33,924 nt of DNA from Acidithiobacillus ferrivorans (GTDB lineage: Bacteria > Pseudomonadota > Gammaproteobacteria > Acidithiobacillales > Acidithiobacillaceae). The notes below the pieces were generated by a model, which did not search any database, had not been told where the DNA came from, and worked only from the letters and a program-made list of their open reading frames with translations. The stretch lies in assembly GCA_018853935.1 (NCBI GenBank), contig JAAOMR010000082.1, forward strand, positions 1 to 33,924. The letters are read 5' to 3'. The position numbers and the translations under genes are program-made. Shown here piece after piece: positions 1-8,504 of the stretch (positions are counted from its first letter, which is position 1; every line of letters begins with the position of its first letter).

Positions 1-2
1 CG

Positions 3-59
3 CCTGCCGATACGCCGCCACCAGGGGCCTGTACCGGCGGCTCTCCGTTCGATAACTGA
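3..59 (+). CDS. C-terminal end of an unidentified protein (partial)
   Basis: Frame 3 is open from the window edge and ends in TGA at 57-59. It reads a Pro/Gly-rich tail (PADTPPPGACTGGSPFDN). The other forward frames give less protein-like tails. Only 18 residues are visible, so no function can be assigned. It lies 16 bp before the lysozyme start and could be in the same transcript. Confidence 0.3.
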   Translation, partial: PADTPPPGACTGGSPFDN

Positions 60-75
60 CCCCTGGCGGCTGCGC

Positions 76-1032
76 ATGCATACCCTGAACACCCGGCGGT
101 TTTCCCTCCTTGCTCTGGTCGCCGTTTCCATCACCGGCGGTGATGCCCTGGCCCAGGACGGCCCCTCCTTTAACTGCGCCCAAGCGAAAAGCGCTGCGAA
201 AAAAACCATCTGCGGCGACACCAACCTCGCTGCTCGGGACCGTCAGGTAAGCGCAATCTACGCCTCACGCCTGAAGGAGGTTCGCACAGATATGGGGGCC
301 AGACACACTGCCATGAAGAGGCAAAAAAACTTCCTCAAACAGCGCAACCTCTGCGGGACAGACTCGGCTTGCATTGAGGACCTTTATATAACGCGCTTCT
401 TTGACCTCACAAACTGTATCATAATTACCAGCAGTAAGGAGGCGATACCGCAGTCTCCAACCACCCTCACGGGGTCGGCACCACCGAAAATAGAACCAAC
501 ACCGTTACCGGATTGGAAGCTGAATCCGTCAAGGGGGGCCATGACTCTTAGTGGCCAAGGAAGAACGCTTCTTAAAGACATAGAGACCCTTAGATTAAAG
601 CCCTATGACGACCAAACTGGCAAGGAAATTAATAAATGGGTAGAAGGCGCTACAATTGGATACGGCCATCTTATCTCCCAAAGCGACTGGGATTTATACA
701 AAAATGGAATTACGACCGAAGAAGCCAAACAAACATTCAGTCGCGATTTAGCGCCATTCATTGCAGAAGTAAATAAAGATATTAAGGTTCCATTAAAGCA
801 AAATGAGTTTGATGCTCTTGTTATTATATCATATAACATTGGTGCGTCTAATTTTTCCAAATCGTCTGTGGTGAAGCTCATCAATGATCCGAAATCAAAA
901 ACATCATATACCAGCCTCGACAGTGCTTGGAAATCATGGAACAAATCTCAAGGCAAAGCGAGTTTTGGGTTAATTAATCGTCGCGCATCGGAATGGAACA
1001 TTTATTCTCAAGGTATATATCAGGGATGGTGA
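76..1032 (+). CDS. Exported lysozyme (GH24 endolysin fold) with N-terminal LprI-like domain
   Basis: The 318-residue protein starts with a signal peptide (about 1-26, ending ALAQ-DG). Residues about 32-115 form a cysteine-rich segment (C34, C46, C93, C99, C114) of the LprI/DUF1311 type; this family includes lysozyme inhibitors. A proline-rich linker (125-150) follows. Residues about 155-318 are a GH24 muramidase with E170, D179 and T193 in the E...YDD...GATIGYGH pattern, which would hydrolyse peptidoglycan glycan strands in the periplasm or outside the cell. The DNA of the lysozyme half is clearly more AT-rich than the first half and than most of the window, so that domain may come from a phage. 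The next gene begins 28 bp downstream and may be cotranscribed. The domain order is read from the sequence; the activity is inferred from the family. Confidence 0.85.
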   Translation: MHTLNTRRFSLLALVAVSITGGDALAQDGPSFNCAQAKSAAKKTICGDTNLAARDRQVSAIYASRLKEVRTDMGARHTAMKRQKNFLKQRNLCGTDSACIEDLYITRFFDLTNCIIITSSKEAIPQSPTTLTGSAPPKIEPTPLPDWKLNPSRGAMTLSGQGRTLLKDIETLRLKPYDDQTGKEINKWVEGATIGYGHLISQSDWDLYKNGITTEEAKQTFSRDLAPFIAEVNKDIKVPLKQNEFDALVIISYNIGASNFSKSSVVKLINDPKSKTSYTSLDSAWKSWNKSQGKASFGLINRRASEWNIYSQGIYQGW

Positions 1033-1060
1033 TCATCGTGTTCAAAATGGGGCTTGAGTT

Positions 1061-1642
1061 ATGCGCAGAATAAACACCCTCTCTATCAAGTTATTTTTTG
1101 TCTGTAGCTTGGGCTTTATTGGTATACAACTGCTTCAAAATACTGCTTTCGCTTCTTCGTCACCACCCGCTCAGAGTAGCCATTCAGAAAGCGCAATGGG
1201 ACGTTGCAAGGCACTCAGCGTTGCGCAATTTATAGGAGCATATCGAATAGATTCAGTAGACCGTTATGCCGGAGGAATAACGAGCAAAGCCCAAGCTAAT
1301 GGTTTTGTAGGACGAACAGTCAAAATATCCGGAAAAGTTTTCAAATCTGCGATAACTCACAAAACTATAGTCAATCCCGTCTATGCTATCTCTTGCTATC
1401 CCGTGCTGCAGACCGAGGGGGATGTGCCGATACCACATTGGGGAGCATATTGGTCAAATTTCTACGGTTTTGGTGTTAATCGTAAGGTCATAGAGGTACT
1501 GGAGGTACATAGCCAAAAGAGTAACGCTGGTGCAATTATTGATTGGTTTGAGATTGTTCGAGACGGTAACACGTTGCTGCTATGGAATCTCCATGATGGC
1601 TGGTTATATCGGATGGGAAAGGAGGTGCAGAGCAAAAAATAA
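1061..1642 (+). CDS. Exported protein of unknown function
   Basis: This 193-residue protein has a signal peptide of basic residues followed by a hydrophobic stretch (about 1-31, ending AFA-SS). The mature part is soluble-looking, has only two cysteines (about C49 and C112) and is rich in beta-forming residues and aromatics. I do not recognise the family. It follows the lysozyme/LprI gene by 28 bp on the same strand and shares its AT-rich composition, so the two were probably acquired and expressed together. It might be a partner or immunity protein for the lysozyme, but nothing in the sequence proves that. Confidence 0.7.
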   Translation: MRRINTLSIKLFFVCSLGFIGIQLLQNTAFASSSPPAQSSHSESAMGRCKALSVAQFIGAYRIDSVDRYAGGITSKAQANGFVGRTVKISGKVFKSAITHKTIVNPVYAISCYPVLQTEGDVPIPHWGAYWSNFYGFGVNRKVIEVLEVHSQKSNAGAIIDWFEIVRDGNTLLLWNLHDGWLYRMGKEVQSKK

Positions 1643-1689
1643 AAAATAGTATTGCGTGGCGCGCGGTCTACGTCTGATTCTTCCGGTGG

Positions 1690-1863
1690 CGACTGCTCTC
1701 TTGGCTGTAAGTCATGATGCTGACGGCGGGCATGGATTTACCACTCACTACCATCCGCGAGCAAATCGCCTCCGCCGTGGACTTCATCGTTCAGATCACC
1801 AGCTTTTCCTGCGGCTCGCGCAAGGTCGCGAGTATTTGCGAGGTAACCGACACCGAGACGGCA
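1690..1863 (+). pseudogene. Remnant of a CpaF/TadA-type secretion ATPase
   Basis: One frame reads LLSWL-stop-VMMLTAGMDLPLT, then TIREQIASAVDFIVQ and a GSRKV...ICEVT stretch. This matches the conserved stretch of CpaF/VirB11-like ATPases (ALSRLE-VMVLMAG-DLP, then IREQIASAVDLIVQ, then SDGSRKV and ITEV). A TAA at 1708-1710 replaces the expected Glu codon. Neither the Walker A region upstream nor the C-terminus downstream is present, so only about 58 codons survive. It sits between an AT-rich acquired-looking gene pair and the SGNH hydrolase, which suggests that rearrangement removed the rest of a Tad-pilus or conjugation gene. The family identification is strong; which system it came from is unknown. 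Confidence 0.7.
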
Positions 1864-1907
1864 CCATCCAGCAGTAACACCTCGTCACACATTGCAGGGC
1901 GCGCTAC

Positions 1908-2609
1908 TTACGGAACGCGCTGCAGGAACTGGAATATCAATTGCGCGATCTGTTTCTGGCCGGCTGCGTTTGGATGTATGCCATCCGCCTGGTAATATAC
2001 ATCAGCCCCGTGGGTCTTGAAAAATCGTCGCAATTCCGCATAAACCGGAATGACCGGAACGTTCATGGCGTGGCCTGTCGTATAAATATCCGGAATGGGG
2101 CCACGGATCAACATGGCTTCGCTGATACCGGAATTCGCGTGGATTAGCGGCGGCGGCGTACAGATATAAATCTTGGGATGTGCTTTGAGCCGTGCGAAAT
2201 GGCGAATCATCTCTTCTGCATTCGCGGTGAACTGAGAACCAAATTTTGACCAATTTTGGGGCTTGGCATCATTGGTGCCCAACATGATGATAACAATATT
2301 GGGATCAAAGCTTGTGGCGGCTTTATATTCCGCTGTCTTCCAATAAGGCAGGCCGCCATTCTTCAGCATAGTAGCGCCGCTGTGACCGAAGTTTGCAACC
2401 TGATAGCCGGTTCCCAATAATTGCTGTAATTTCCCCGGCCATCCTTGGGTATGCCGCTGTGGAACTCCGTCACCGTAGGTAATACTGTCTCCGACGCAGG
2501 CCACGCGGATTTTCCCCGCCACCGCCCGGGAGTCGGTGAGCAGAAACAACAAGCCGGCAATCAAGATGACCGGAAACAACCGCCAAGCGCCGGATTTGTG
2601 ATGGTCCAT
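1908..2609 (-). CDS. Exported SGNH/GDSL-family hydrolase
   Basis: The 233-residue protein, counted from the ATG at 2609, has an N-terminal hydrophobic signal or anchor (about 10-31). It then shows the SGNH blocks: GDSI with Ser42 as nucleophile, the Gly of NFGHSG, GTND near residue 112, and DGIHP with D209 and H212. These define a serine esterase/lipase of the GDSL superfamily, probably periplasmic, acting on acyl or acetyl esters; the substrate cannot be told. The start at 2609 is chosen because GGGAGAAG lies just upstream and the signal peptide then begins normally; an upstream extension to 2645 is open but unlikely. The gene follows the uracil-DNA glycosylase on the same strand by about 80 bp. 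Confidence 0.85.
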   Translation of the reverse strand: MDHHKSGAWRLFPVILIAGLLFLLTDSRAVAGKIRVACVGDSITYGDGVPQRHTQGWPGKLQQLLGTGYQVANFGHSGATMLKNGGLPYWKTAEYKAATSFDPNIVIIMLGTNDAKPQNWSKFGSQFTANAEEMIRHFARLKAHPKIYICTPPPLIHANSGISEAMLIRGPIPDIYTTGHAMNVPVIPVYAELRRFFKTHGADVYYQADGIHPNAAGQKQIAQLIFQFLQRVP

Positions 2610-2687
2610 AGAAGACTTCTCCCATACCGTTAGAAATATGACCAAGCCAGACTCCCGACGGGTCGAACAACGCGGGGGCGTCCGTCA

Positions 2688-3593
2688 TTACTGTAACTCC
2701 GCAAACACCCCCAACGCCCGCTTCAGATCCTCCCAGACCTTGCGTTTATCAATCGGGTTGCGCAGCAGATAGGCGGGGTGGTAGGTGACAATCAGGGGAA
2801 TGCCTTGGTATTGCTGGGTCGTACCCCGCAATTGGCTGAGCGGTGTACCCATCTGAAGCAAGCCCTGCGCCGCAAAGCGCCCGAGGGCGACAATCACGCG
2901 CGGCTGCAAGAGGGCGATCTGGCGCTGCAGATAGGGCATGCACGCCTGTACCTCCGGACCCAGCGGATCGCGGTTGTTGGGGGGGCGGCATTTGAGGATA
3001 TTGGCAATATAGACGTCTTTCTCGCGGCTCAGGCCCATGGCGCGGAGCATGTTGTCGAGGAGTTGACCGCCGCGACCCACAAAAGCTTCACCACGGCGGT
3101 CTTCTTCCGCGCCCGGTGCCTCGCCGACAAAGAGCCAGGATCCACGCGGGTTACCGGCACCGAATACGGCATGTTGACGGGTTTCGCCGAGGGGGCAGGC
3201 CTGACAGGTGCTGACCATATTGTTGAGGGCACGCCAGTCCAGGGTGGCGATGCGTGTGATCCGTTGCGGGTCCGCAGCAGGGGTACTTGCCTGAGTGGCA
3301 AGCACTGGGGCTTGCCGGGCTTCAGTCTTGAGCGGCGGAGCCGGGCTGCGCACCGGAGTTGGTACCACCTCTGCGGGTGGTAGGGCAGCAGTCGCTGACC
3401 CCACATCGCGCCGTGCAGAGGACATCGCGGCAGAGGCTGGCTGCGCTTGCGCGGATACGGGCCGATTCGGCAAAGCGGTTGGGGCGTTAACCAGCGGTTT
3501 TGCCTGCACCATCTCCGGCGGCGGGTCACCGGGCACAGGCAGACGCAGGAGTTGCAGGAATTGGCGTTGTTCGTCAGTGAAGGTGTCTGGCAT
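2688..3593 (-). CDS. Uracil-DNA glycosylase, family 4 (Fe-S type)
   Basis: The 301-residue protein removes uracil from DNA in base-excision repair. Residues about 115-301 form the type-4 UDG domain. C130, C133, C202 and C218 are placed as the four ligands of the [4Fe-4S] cluster. GEAPGAEEDRRGEAFVGRGGQ begins at residue 158 and is the catalytic/uracil-binding motif, and TYHPAYLLR near the C-terminus is the second active-site motif. The first 110 residues are a Pro/Ala/Gln-rich, probably disordered extension, common in proteobacterial members that are often misnamed phage-type DNA polymerase. It is the likely first gene of a unit with the downstream SGNH hydrolase, although the two functions look unrelated. 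Confidence 0.93.
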   Translation of the reverse strand: MPDTFTDEQRQFLQLLRLPVPGDPPPEMVQAKPLVNAPTALPNRPVSAQAQPASAAMSSARRDVGSATAALPPAEVVPTPVRSPAPPLKTEARQAPVLATQASTPAADPQRITRIATLDWRALNNMVSTCQACPLGETRQHAVFGAGNPRGSWLFVGEAPGAEEDRRGEAFVGRGGQLLDNMLRAMGLSREKDVYIANILKCRPPNNRDPLGPEVQACMPYLQRQIALLQPRVIVALGRFAAQGLLQMGTPLSQLRGTTQQYQGIPLIVTYHPAYLLRNPIDKRKVWEDLKRALGVFAELQ

Positions 3594-3771
3594 GAGTCTA
3601 TGCTAAAGGTCCGGTCCATCGCTGGCAATCCTTCTCGCCAGCCGGGAAGAACCCCTCACAAGGCTATTCTTTAACAAAAAATTCAGTATGATAGTGGGCA
3701 CAGGCCACGCAGAGTGAGGCATCACCCGGTCGACCCAGGACGAAATCCATTACCCTACAGGGAGCGTAACC

Positions 3772-4122
3772 ATGGAAACCAGTAATCTCGTCGAAGTAGC
3801 CAGCAAGGACGATCGTAACATCGCCGCGCTCACCCATGCGGGCGGCGTCTTGTTCGGGTTCATCCCGGCGCTGATCGTCTATCTCCTCAAAAAGGACAGT
3901 GGCCCCGCCTGGCTGGTGCAGCAGAGCAAAGAAGCACTGAATTTCCAGATCACCGTGCTGATTACTTATGTGCTGGCCAGTATCCTGAGTATCCTGCTGA
4001 TCGGCATGTTGATTTTCCCACTGATTTTCATAGTGAATCTGACATTTTGCATTCTGGCAGCCATCAAAGCCAGCAATGGGGAGACCTATCGCTATCCCCT
4101 GACTCTGCGTTTGCTGAGTTAA
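3772..4122 (+). CDS. DUF4870 small membrane protein
   Basis: This 116-residue protein matches the DUF4870 (Tic20-like fold) pattern. It opens with DDRNIAALTHAGGVLFGFIPALIVYLLKKD, where the Thr-His and Gly residues are typical. Next come a WLVQQSKEALNFQI segment and three to four hydrophobic helices (about 25-40, 61-83, 84-102). It should sit in the inner membrane; the family has no established function. A ribosome site (AGGGAG) precedes the ATG. It is monocistronic, with 178 bp upstream and 98 bp to uup. Confidence 0.85.
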   Translation: METSNLVEVASKDDRNIAALTHAGGVLFGFIPALIVYLLKKDSGPAWLVQQSKEALNFQITVLITYVLASILSILLIGMLIFPLIFIVNLTFCILAAIKASNGETYRYPLTLRLLS

Positions 4123-4220
4123 TGCGCAGAACCTGAAGACGCTCGCCCGGCTTGCGCTGCTGCGGTGCGCCCCGTACCCTACGCCCTTATCTTTCGTAAT
4201 TTAAGGATGGGGTCGGCTGA

Positions 4221-6092
4221 ATGTCTATTCTGCGGCTGGAAGCGGGGCAAGTGGAATGGGGTGGCCGGGCACTGCTGGACCATGCCGAACTGAATCTGGA
4301 GGCGGGTGAGCGGGTCGGCCTTATCGGCCGCAACGGTGAGGGCAAGTCTACCTTATTGCAAGTACTGGCGGGCCTCAGTGCCTTGGATGCGGGAAACCTG
4401 TGGGTGGCACCCGGCGTGCACCGCGCCTACCTGGCGCAGGAGCCGGAGCTGGCCGGAGAACACGACCTGCTCACCGCCATCAAATCCGGGCACCCTGCCT
4501 GGCGACACTTGCAGAACGCCGATGTGGACGACGCCCATGCCCATGCCCTCGCCGACCATCACGAGGCCTGGCAGATCGACTATAAAGCCGAGGCCCTGCG
4601 CGATAGCTTGGGGCTACCCGCTGCGGGCGTGGTCAGCGCCCTTTCCGGTGGCCAGCGCAAACGGGTAGCCATCGCCGCCACGCTCGTCGCTGATCCGGAC
4701 CTGCTTTTTCTCGACGAACCCACCAACCATCTCGACCTGCCAGCGATTCTGGCGCTGGAGCAATCCCTGCTGCGCCATCGCGGCACGCTGGTCTTCATCA
4801 CCCACGACCGGCGTTTTCTCGACCGCCTGGCGACCCGCATTATCGAACTGGATCGCGGGATACTGCGCAGTTTCCCCGGCACTTTTGCCGCTTATCAAAG
4901 TCGCAAGGCCGAAGTTCTCGCCGCCGAAGCCGCCGCCGACAGCCGTCTGGAAGGACAACTGGCGGAAGAGGAGGCCTGGCTGCGCCAGGGCGTCAAAGCC
5001 CGCGCCAAGCGCAATCAGGGCCGCCTACGTCGTCTGGAGGGGCTGCGTGATGAGCGCGCCAGCCGTCGCCAACAGCAGGGGCAGGCCACCCTGCAAATCA
5101 GCACGGCGGACCGTTCCGGTGCACTTATTGCCGAACTGGATCACGTTTCTTTTGCCTATAAAGGGCGTCCGGTCATCCGCGATTTTTCCACGCGCATTGA
5201 ACGCGGCGACCGGGTGGGCATCATCGGCCCTAATGGGGCGGGTAAGACGACACTGCTACGCCTGATCCTCGGCGAGCTGGAGCCACAAGAGGGAACGATC
5301 CGCCGCGGCACCAAACAGGAGGTCGCCTACTTCGACCAGATGCGGTCCACCCTCGACCCCGAGAGCCGCGTGTTAGACGCCATCGCCGACGGCAACGATT
5401 TCATCGAAATCAATGGTGAACGCCGTCACGTACTGAGTTATCTGCAAGACTTTCTTTTTCCACCCAGCCGCGCACGAGGACTGATCAAGGCGCTTTCTGG
5501 CGGCGAGCGGGCACGCCTGCTGCTCGCCCGGCTGTTTGCCCGCCCGGCTAACATCCTGGTACTGGATGAGCCCACCAATGATCTGGACCTGGAGACACTG
5601 GAAGTTCTGGAAGAGCGTTTGCAGAGTTATTCGGGCACGCTCTTTCTAGTCTCCCACGATCGAGACTTTCTCGATAACGTGGTCACCCAGGTCATCGCCT
5701 TCGGCGAAGATGGCCAGATCAGTCAGAATGCTGGCGGCTATGAAGACTGGCTCCGCTGGCAGACGGAGTCCCGGCGCCCGGCAAAATCTACGGAGAGTGG
5801 CGGTGGCAAGGGTTCTGGCAAACGGGACGGTGGTGGCAAGGGCAAAAAATCCGCCATGAGCTACAAGGAAACCCAGGATCTCGCCATTCTGCCCGCGCAG
5901 ATTGAGGCGCTGGAGAAAGAACAGAGTGAAATCGCCGCCGTGTTGGCCCTGCCGGAAACCTACCAGAACCCGGAACGGCTGCGCGAGGTTCAAGCCAGTG
6001 CCGATGCCATCAGCGCATCTTTAACGAAAGCCTATGGGCGCTGGGAGGCGCTGGAAGAAAAAGCGGCTGCCCTGACCGCAGCAGGCTCCTAG
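4221..6092 (+). CDS. uup: ABC-F family ATPase Uup
   Basis: The 623-residue soluble protein has two ABC ATPase domains and no transmembrane segments. Domain 1 has Walker A GRNGEGKST (36-44), signature LSGGQRKR and Walker B LDEPTNHLD. A charged linker rich in Glu and Arg follows. Domain 2 has GPNGAGKTT, LSGGERAR and LDEPTNDLD. The C-terminal 100 residues hold a Gly/Lys/Ser-rich linker and a coiled coil typical of Uup rather than EttA or YheS. In the family, Uup acts on ribosomes and/or DNA structures and affects transposon excision. The length matches E. coli Uup. Its stop codon overlaps the convergent small membrane protein gene by 4 bp in a palindromic CTAG. Confidence 0.92.
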   Translation: MSILRLEAGQVEWGGRALLDHAELNLEAGERVGLIGRNGEGKSTLLQVLAGLSALDAGNLWVAPGVHRAYLAQEPELAGEHDLLTAIKSGHPAWRHLQNADVDDAHAHALADHHEAWQIDYKAEALRDSLGLPAAGVVSALSGGQRKRVAIAATLVADPDLLFLDEPTNHLDLPAILALEQSLLRHRGTLVFITHDRRFLDRLATRIIELDRGILRSFPGTFAAYQSRKAEVLAAEAAADSRLEGQLAEEEAWLRQGVKARAKRNQGRLRRLEGLRDERASRRQQQGQATLQISTADRSGALIAELDHVSFAYKGRPVIRDFSTRIERGDRVGIIGPNGAGKTTLLRLILGELEPQEGTIRRGTKQEVAYFDQMRSTLDPESRVLDAIADGNDFIEINGERRHVLSYLQDFLFPPSRARGLIKALSGGERARLLLARLFARPANILVLDEPTNDLDLETLEVLEERLQSYSGTLFLVSHDRDFLDNVVTQVIAFGEDGQISQNAGGYEDWLRWQTESRRPAKSTESGGGKGSGKRDGGGKGKKSAMSYKETQDLAILPAQIEALEKEQSEIAAVLALPETYQNPERLREVQASADAISASLTKAYGRWEALEEKAAALTAAGS

Positions 6093-6412
6093 GAAGAAGA
6101 TTTCGGCGTGCCGCGCCCCTTGTCGCGCAGCAAAAAATGCAGCATCACGCCGTCAATAATGGCCGGAACCAGGGCGGCGATCAAGCCCACGGCCATACTC
6201 ATCCAGGGTCCGGGCGGCACCTGCGGGCCAGGGATAAAACCCTGCCATTGCCAAGCTATCCCAGTTACCCCGTAAGCGATAATCAGCCCTGGAATCAGCA
6301 GCAGACCATCCACAGCCAGAAGCACCAGCACCGCCAAGAGCACGAGCAACACCATACTCGCACCGTTGATCAGTTCGCGCAGCCACTGCAGCCCGTCGCG
6401 CAGCTCAGCCAT
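6089..6412 (-). CDS. Small membrane protein of unknown function
   Basis: The 107-residue protein has two clear hydrophobic segments (about 18-50 and 70-95) separated by a polar, Pro-rich loop (PGPQVPPGP), plus a basic C-terminal tail. I do not recognise the family. It is the last gene of the minus-strand operon with the penicillin-binding protein; its start overlaps the preceding gene by 8 bp, implying translational coupling. It converges with uup, the two stops sharing CTAG. Envelope function is a guess from context. Confidence 0.65.
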   Translation of the reverse strand: MAELRDGLQWLRELINGASMVLLVLLAVLVLLAVDGLLLIPGLIIAYGVTGIAWQWQGFIPGPQVPPGPWMSMAVGLIAALVPAIIDGVMLHFLLRDKGRGTPKSSS

Positions 6413-6716
6413 GGTACACCCACAACAGAATATCTTTGCGCGGCAAGGTCACCGAGGCACCGCTTTTGAAGTCCAGGACAGCACTGGGCCAGAAGGCCGT
6501 GGCCGCAGAGCGCGGACTTGCCCGATAAGCACCTGGCCAATCGGGAGCCGCCGCTGCCTGATGCCCACCGACAATGATGGCACGCGCGCCCGCTGCATCC
6601 ACATAAATATGCGCCACCGGGATGCGGGCAATGGCAGCCGCCGCCAGTACCCCCAGCAGGATCACCGCGATACCTGCCGTAAGCACCCTCGCGACCCATT
6701 TGTCCAGTCTGCTCAT
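6405..6716 (-). CDS. Single-pass envelope protein of unknown function
   Basis: The 103-residue protein has a basic N-terminus (MSRLDKWVAR), one hydrophobic helix (about 11-31) and a probably periplasmic remainder with Ala-rich stretches and a C-terminal LLWVYHG. No family is recognised. Its ATG overlaps the TGA of the penicillin-binding protein gene (ATGA), and it overlaps the following gene by 8 bp. It is therefore made as part of the cell-wall operon and may modulate that protein. Confidence 0.6.
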   Translation of the reverse strand: MSRLDKWVARVLTAGIAVILLGVLAAAAIARIPVAHIYVDAAGARAIIVGGHQAAAAPDWPGAYRASPRSAATAFWPSAVLDFKSGASVTLPRKDILLWVYHG

Positions 6717-8467
6717 TTGCCGCCTCCCTCCGCCCAGATTTCGGCCTGAGTGGTCGTAATGTGATTATGCTTAGAGGCACAAGCCTTACCTCCGCACCAG
6801 CGTGGCGCAATGTTCAACTCTTCAAGGGCATGGCGCATGGTTACCCGGAACACCGGTGCTGACTCGACCCCACCGAAATTCCAGTAGCGAGTACTCCCGC
6901 GCAGAGTCACCGCCATCACCAGCTTCGGCGCAAAGCCCGGTGCAAAGCCGACAAAAGTGGCATTGGTCTTGTTCTTCAAAAAGCCGTCCTTGCCATTGGC
7001 CATATTCGCAGTTCCCGTTTTACCGGCCACCGCGTAGCCGGGAATGGCAGCGAGGATACCGGTGCCATTGGCCGCACAAACCCCCTCTAGCCAGTGCCGC
7101 AGGTGGGCAGCGATGCCCGCGGACATGATCCGCACGCGCTGCACCGACTGTCCGGCAATCAAGGTCGGGGTAACATGATAGCCTCCGTTGGCGATGGCGG
7201 CATAACCCTCTGCCAATTGCAGGGTCGTCACGGACACCCCGTAGCCCAGCGCAATCGTGGCATGGCGCGCCTTATCCCAGGTCTGGGGCTGGGGAAGCAC
7301 GCCACCCGTAGCACCCGCAAAGCCGAGATTCGGCTCCTGCCCGTAACCAGCCGCCAGGTACATGTCATAAATAGCCTTTGCGGGCGTCCGCAAAGCAATT
7401 TTAGCCGCACCAATGTCGCTGGAGTACTTGAGGATATGCGCCACGTTCAATTCATGGTGTATCACATCGTCGCGGATACAGAAACCGCCCACGGGCAGGC
7501 AGCGGGAGACATTGAAGCTCTGGTCCGGCTGGATGCTGTCCGTTGCAAGTGCCGCAGCCACCATAAACGGCTTCATGACTGAACCGGGCTCAAAGGCCTG
7601 ATGCACGGCATTATTCACATAATCAGAAGGGTCGCCGCAACCGGCGCGCGCGTTGGGATTACAGGAGGGCACGCTCGCCATGGCGAGAATCTGCCCGGTT
7701 TGCGCATTCATTACCACCGCCGAGCCCTCTGTGGCGCCAAAGTGCTGTTGCGCTGCCAACAACGTCATGTAGGCCCAATACTGAATCTGCGGGTTGATAG
7801 TCAAATGCAGGTCGCGGCCGGGCACTGGCGTCTGCCGCGCACCCACAACATGAAGCACCTCGCCCTGCCCGTCCACCAGCACCTTTTCACTGCCTGCTTT
7901 ACCCGATAACCATTGGTTGTAACCCATCTCCAGCCCGGCTGCGCCCTGATGATCCAGATGCACAAGGCCCAGCAGCGGTGTGGTTACCGCACCCAGAGGA
8001 TAATAGGTGCGGCTGGTTTTTTGCACATAGATACCGGGCACATGCAGCGCGTCCAGAGACTTACCCAACTGCGGTTCCACCTGACGCAGGATATAGGCGA
8101 AGCCTGACCCACCCGACTGCACCCGCGCCGCCAGAGTCTCCGGACTGATGTCCAGAGCCTGCGCCACCTTGTCCCAATCTTTGCGGTGGGCATTAAAGAG
8201 GCGCGGATCGGTCCAGATGGTCACCGCTGGCACATTTGCCGCTAGCGCATCGCCATTGCTGCCATAGATCGCGCCCCGGCCGGCGGGCAACGGCCGCGTC
8301 TGCAAATAACGCATGCGCCCTTGGGCACGCAAATCATGGGCCCGCCACCACTGCAATTCTGCATCTCGTGTCAGCACCACCACCAGCCCCAGCAGAATGA
8401 CGATAAGGAGCAGGGTCGCCCGCCAGCGCGGCAAAATGCGTTGCAGGCTTAGTCGTTCCGGTGGCAT
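6713..8467 (-). CDS. Class B penicillin-binding protein (FtsI/PBP2-like transpeptidase)
   Basis: The 584-residue protein has a basic N-terminus, one transmembrane anchor (about 17-33), a pedestal domain (LPAGRGAIYGSNGDALA at 60-76, then about 80-220) and a transpeptidase domain. The active-site motifs are S296-V-M-K299, S349-S-D351 and K483-T-G485. It should crosslink peptidoglycan peptides in the periplasm. SSD replaces the SSN of FtsI, a form seen in PBP2 relatives; the following IGAAKIAL is FtsI-like. No dcw-cluster genes are adjacent, so it is probably a paralogue rather than the main FtsI. Extra cysteines (C269, C277, C323, C330 and two near the C-terminus) may form disulfides. GAGGAA precedes the ATG. 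It lies 37 bp downstream of the O-antigen ligase-like gene. Confidence 0.88.
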   Translation of the reverse strand: MPPERLSLQRILPRWRATLLLIVILLGLVVVLTRDAELQWWRAHDLRAQGRMRYLQTRPLPAGRGAIYGSNGDALAANVPAVTIWTDPRLFNAHRKDWDKVAQALDISPETLAARVQSGGSGFAYILRQVEPQLGKSLDALHVPGIYVQKTSRTYYPLGAVTTPLLGLVHLDHQGAAGLEMGYNQWLSGKAGSEKVLVDGQGEVLHVVGARQTPVPGRDLHLTINPQIQYWAYMTLLAAQQHFGATEGSAVVMNAQTGQILAMASVPSCNPNARAGCGDPSDYVNNAVHQAFEPGSVMKPFMVAAALATDSIQPDQSFNVSRCLPVGGFCIRDDVIHHELNVAHILKYSSDIGAAKIALRTPAKAIYDMYLAAGYGQEPNLGFAGATGGVLPQPQTWDKARHATIALGYGVSVTTLQLAEGYAAIANGGYHVTPTLIAGQSVQRVRIMSAGIAAHLRHWLEGVCAANGTGILAAIPGYAVAGKTGTANMANGKDGFLKNKTNATFVGFAPGFAPKLVMAVTLRGSTRYWNFGGVESAPVFRVTMRHALEELNIAPRWCGGKACASKHNHITTTQAEIWAEGGGK

Positions 8468-8504
8468 GCGCAGTTCCTCAGCATTTTTCTTGGGTCATCG
8501 GCCT

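Noticed and set aside
3687-3692. TATGAT -10 box upstream of the DUF4870 gene
   Set aside because: No acceptable -35 hexamer at 16-18 bp spacing.
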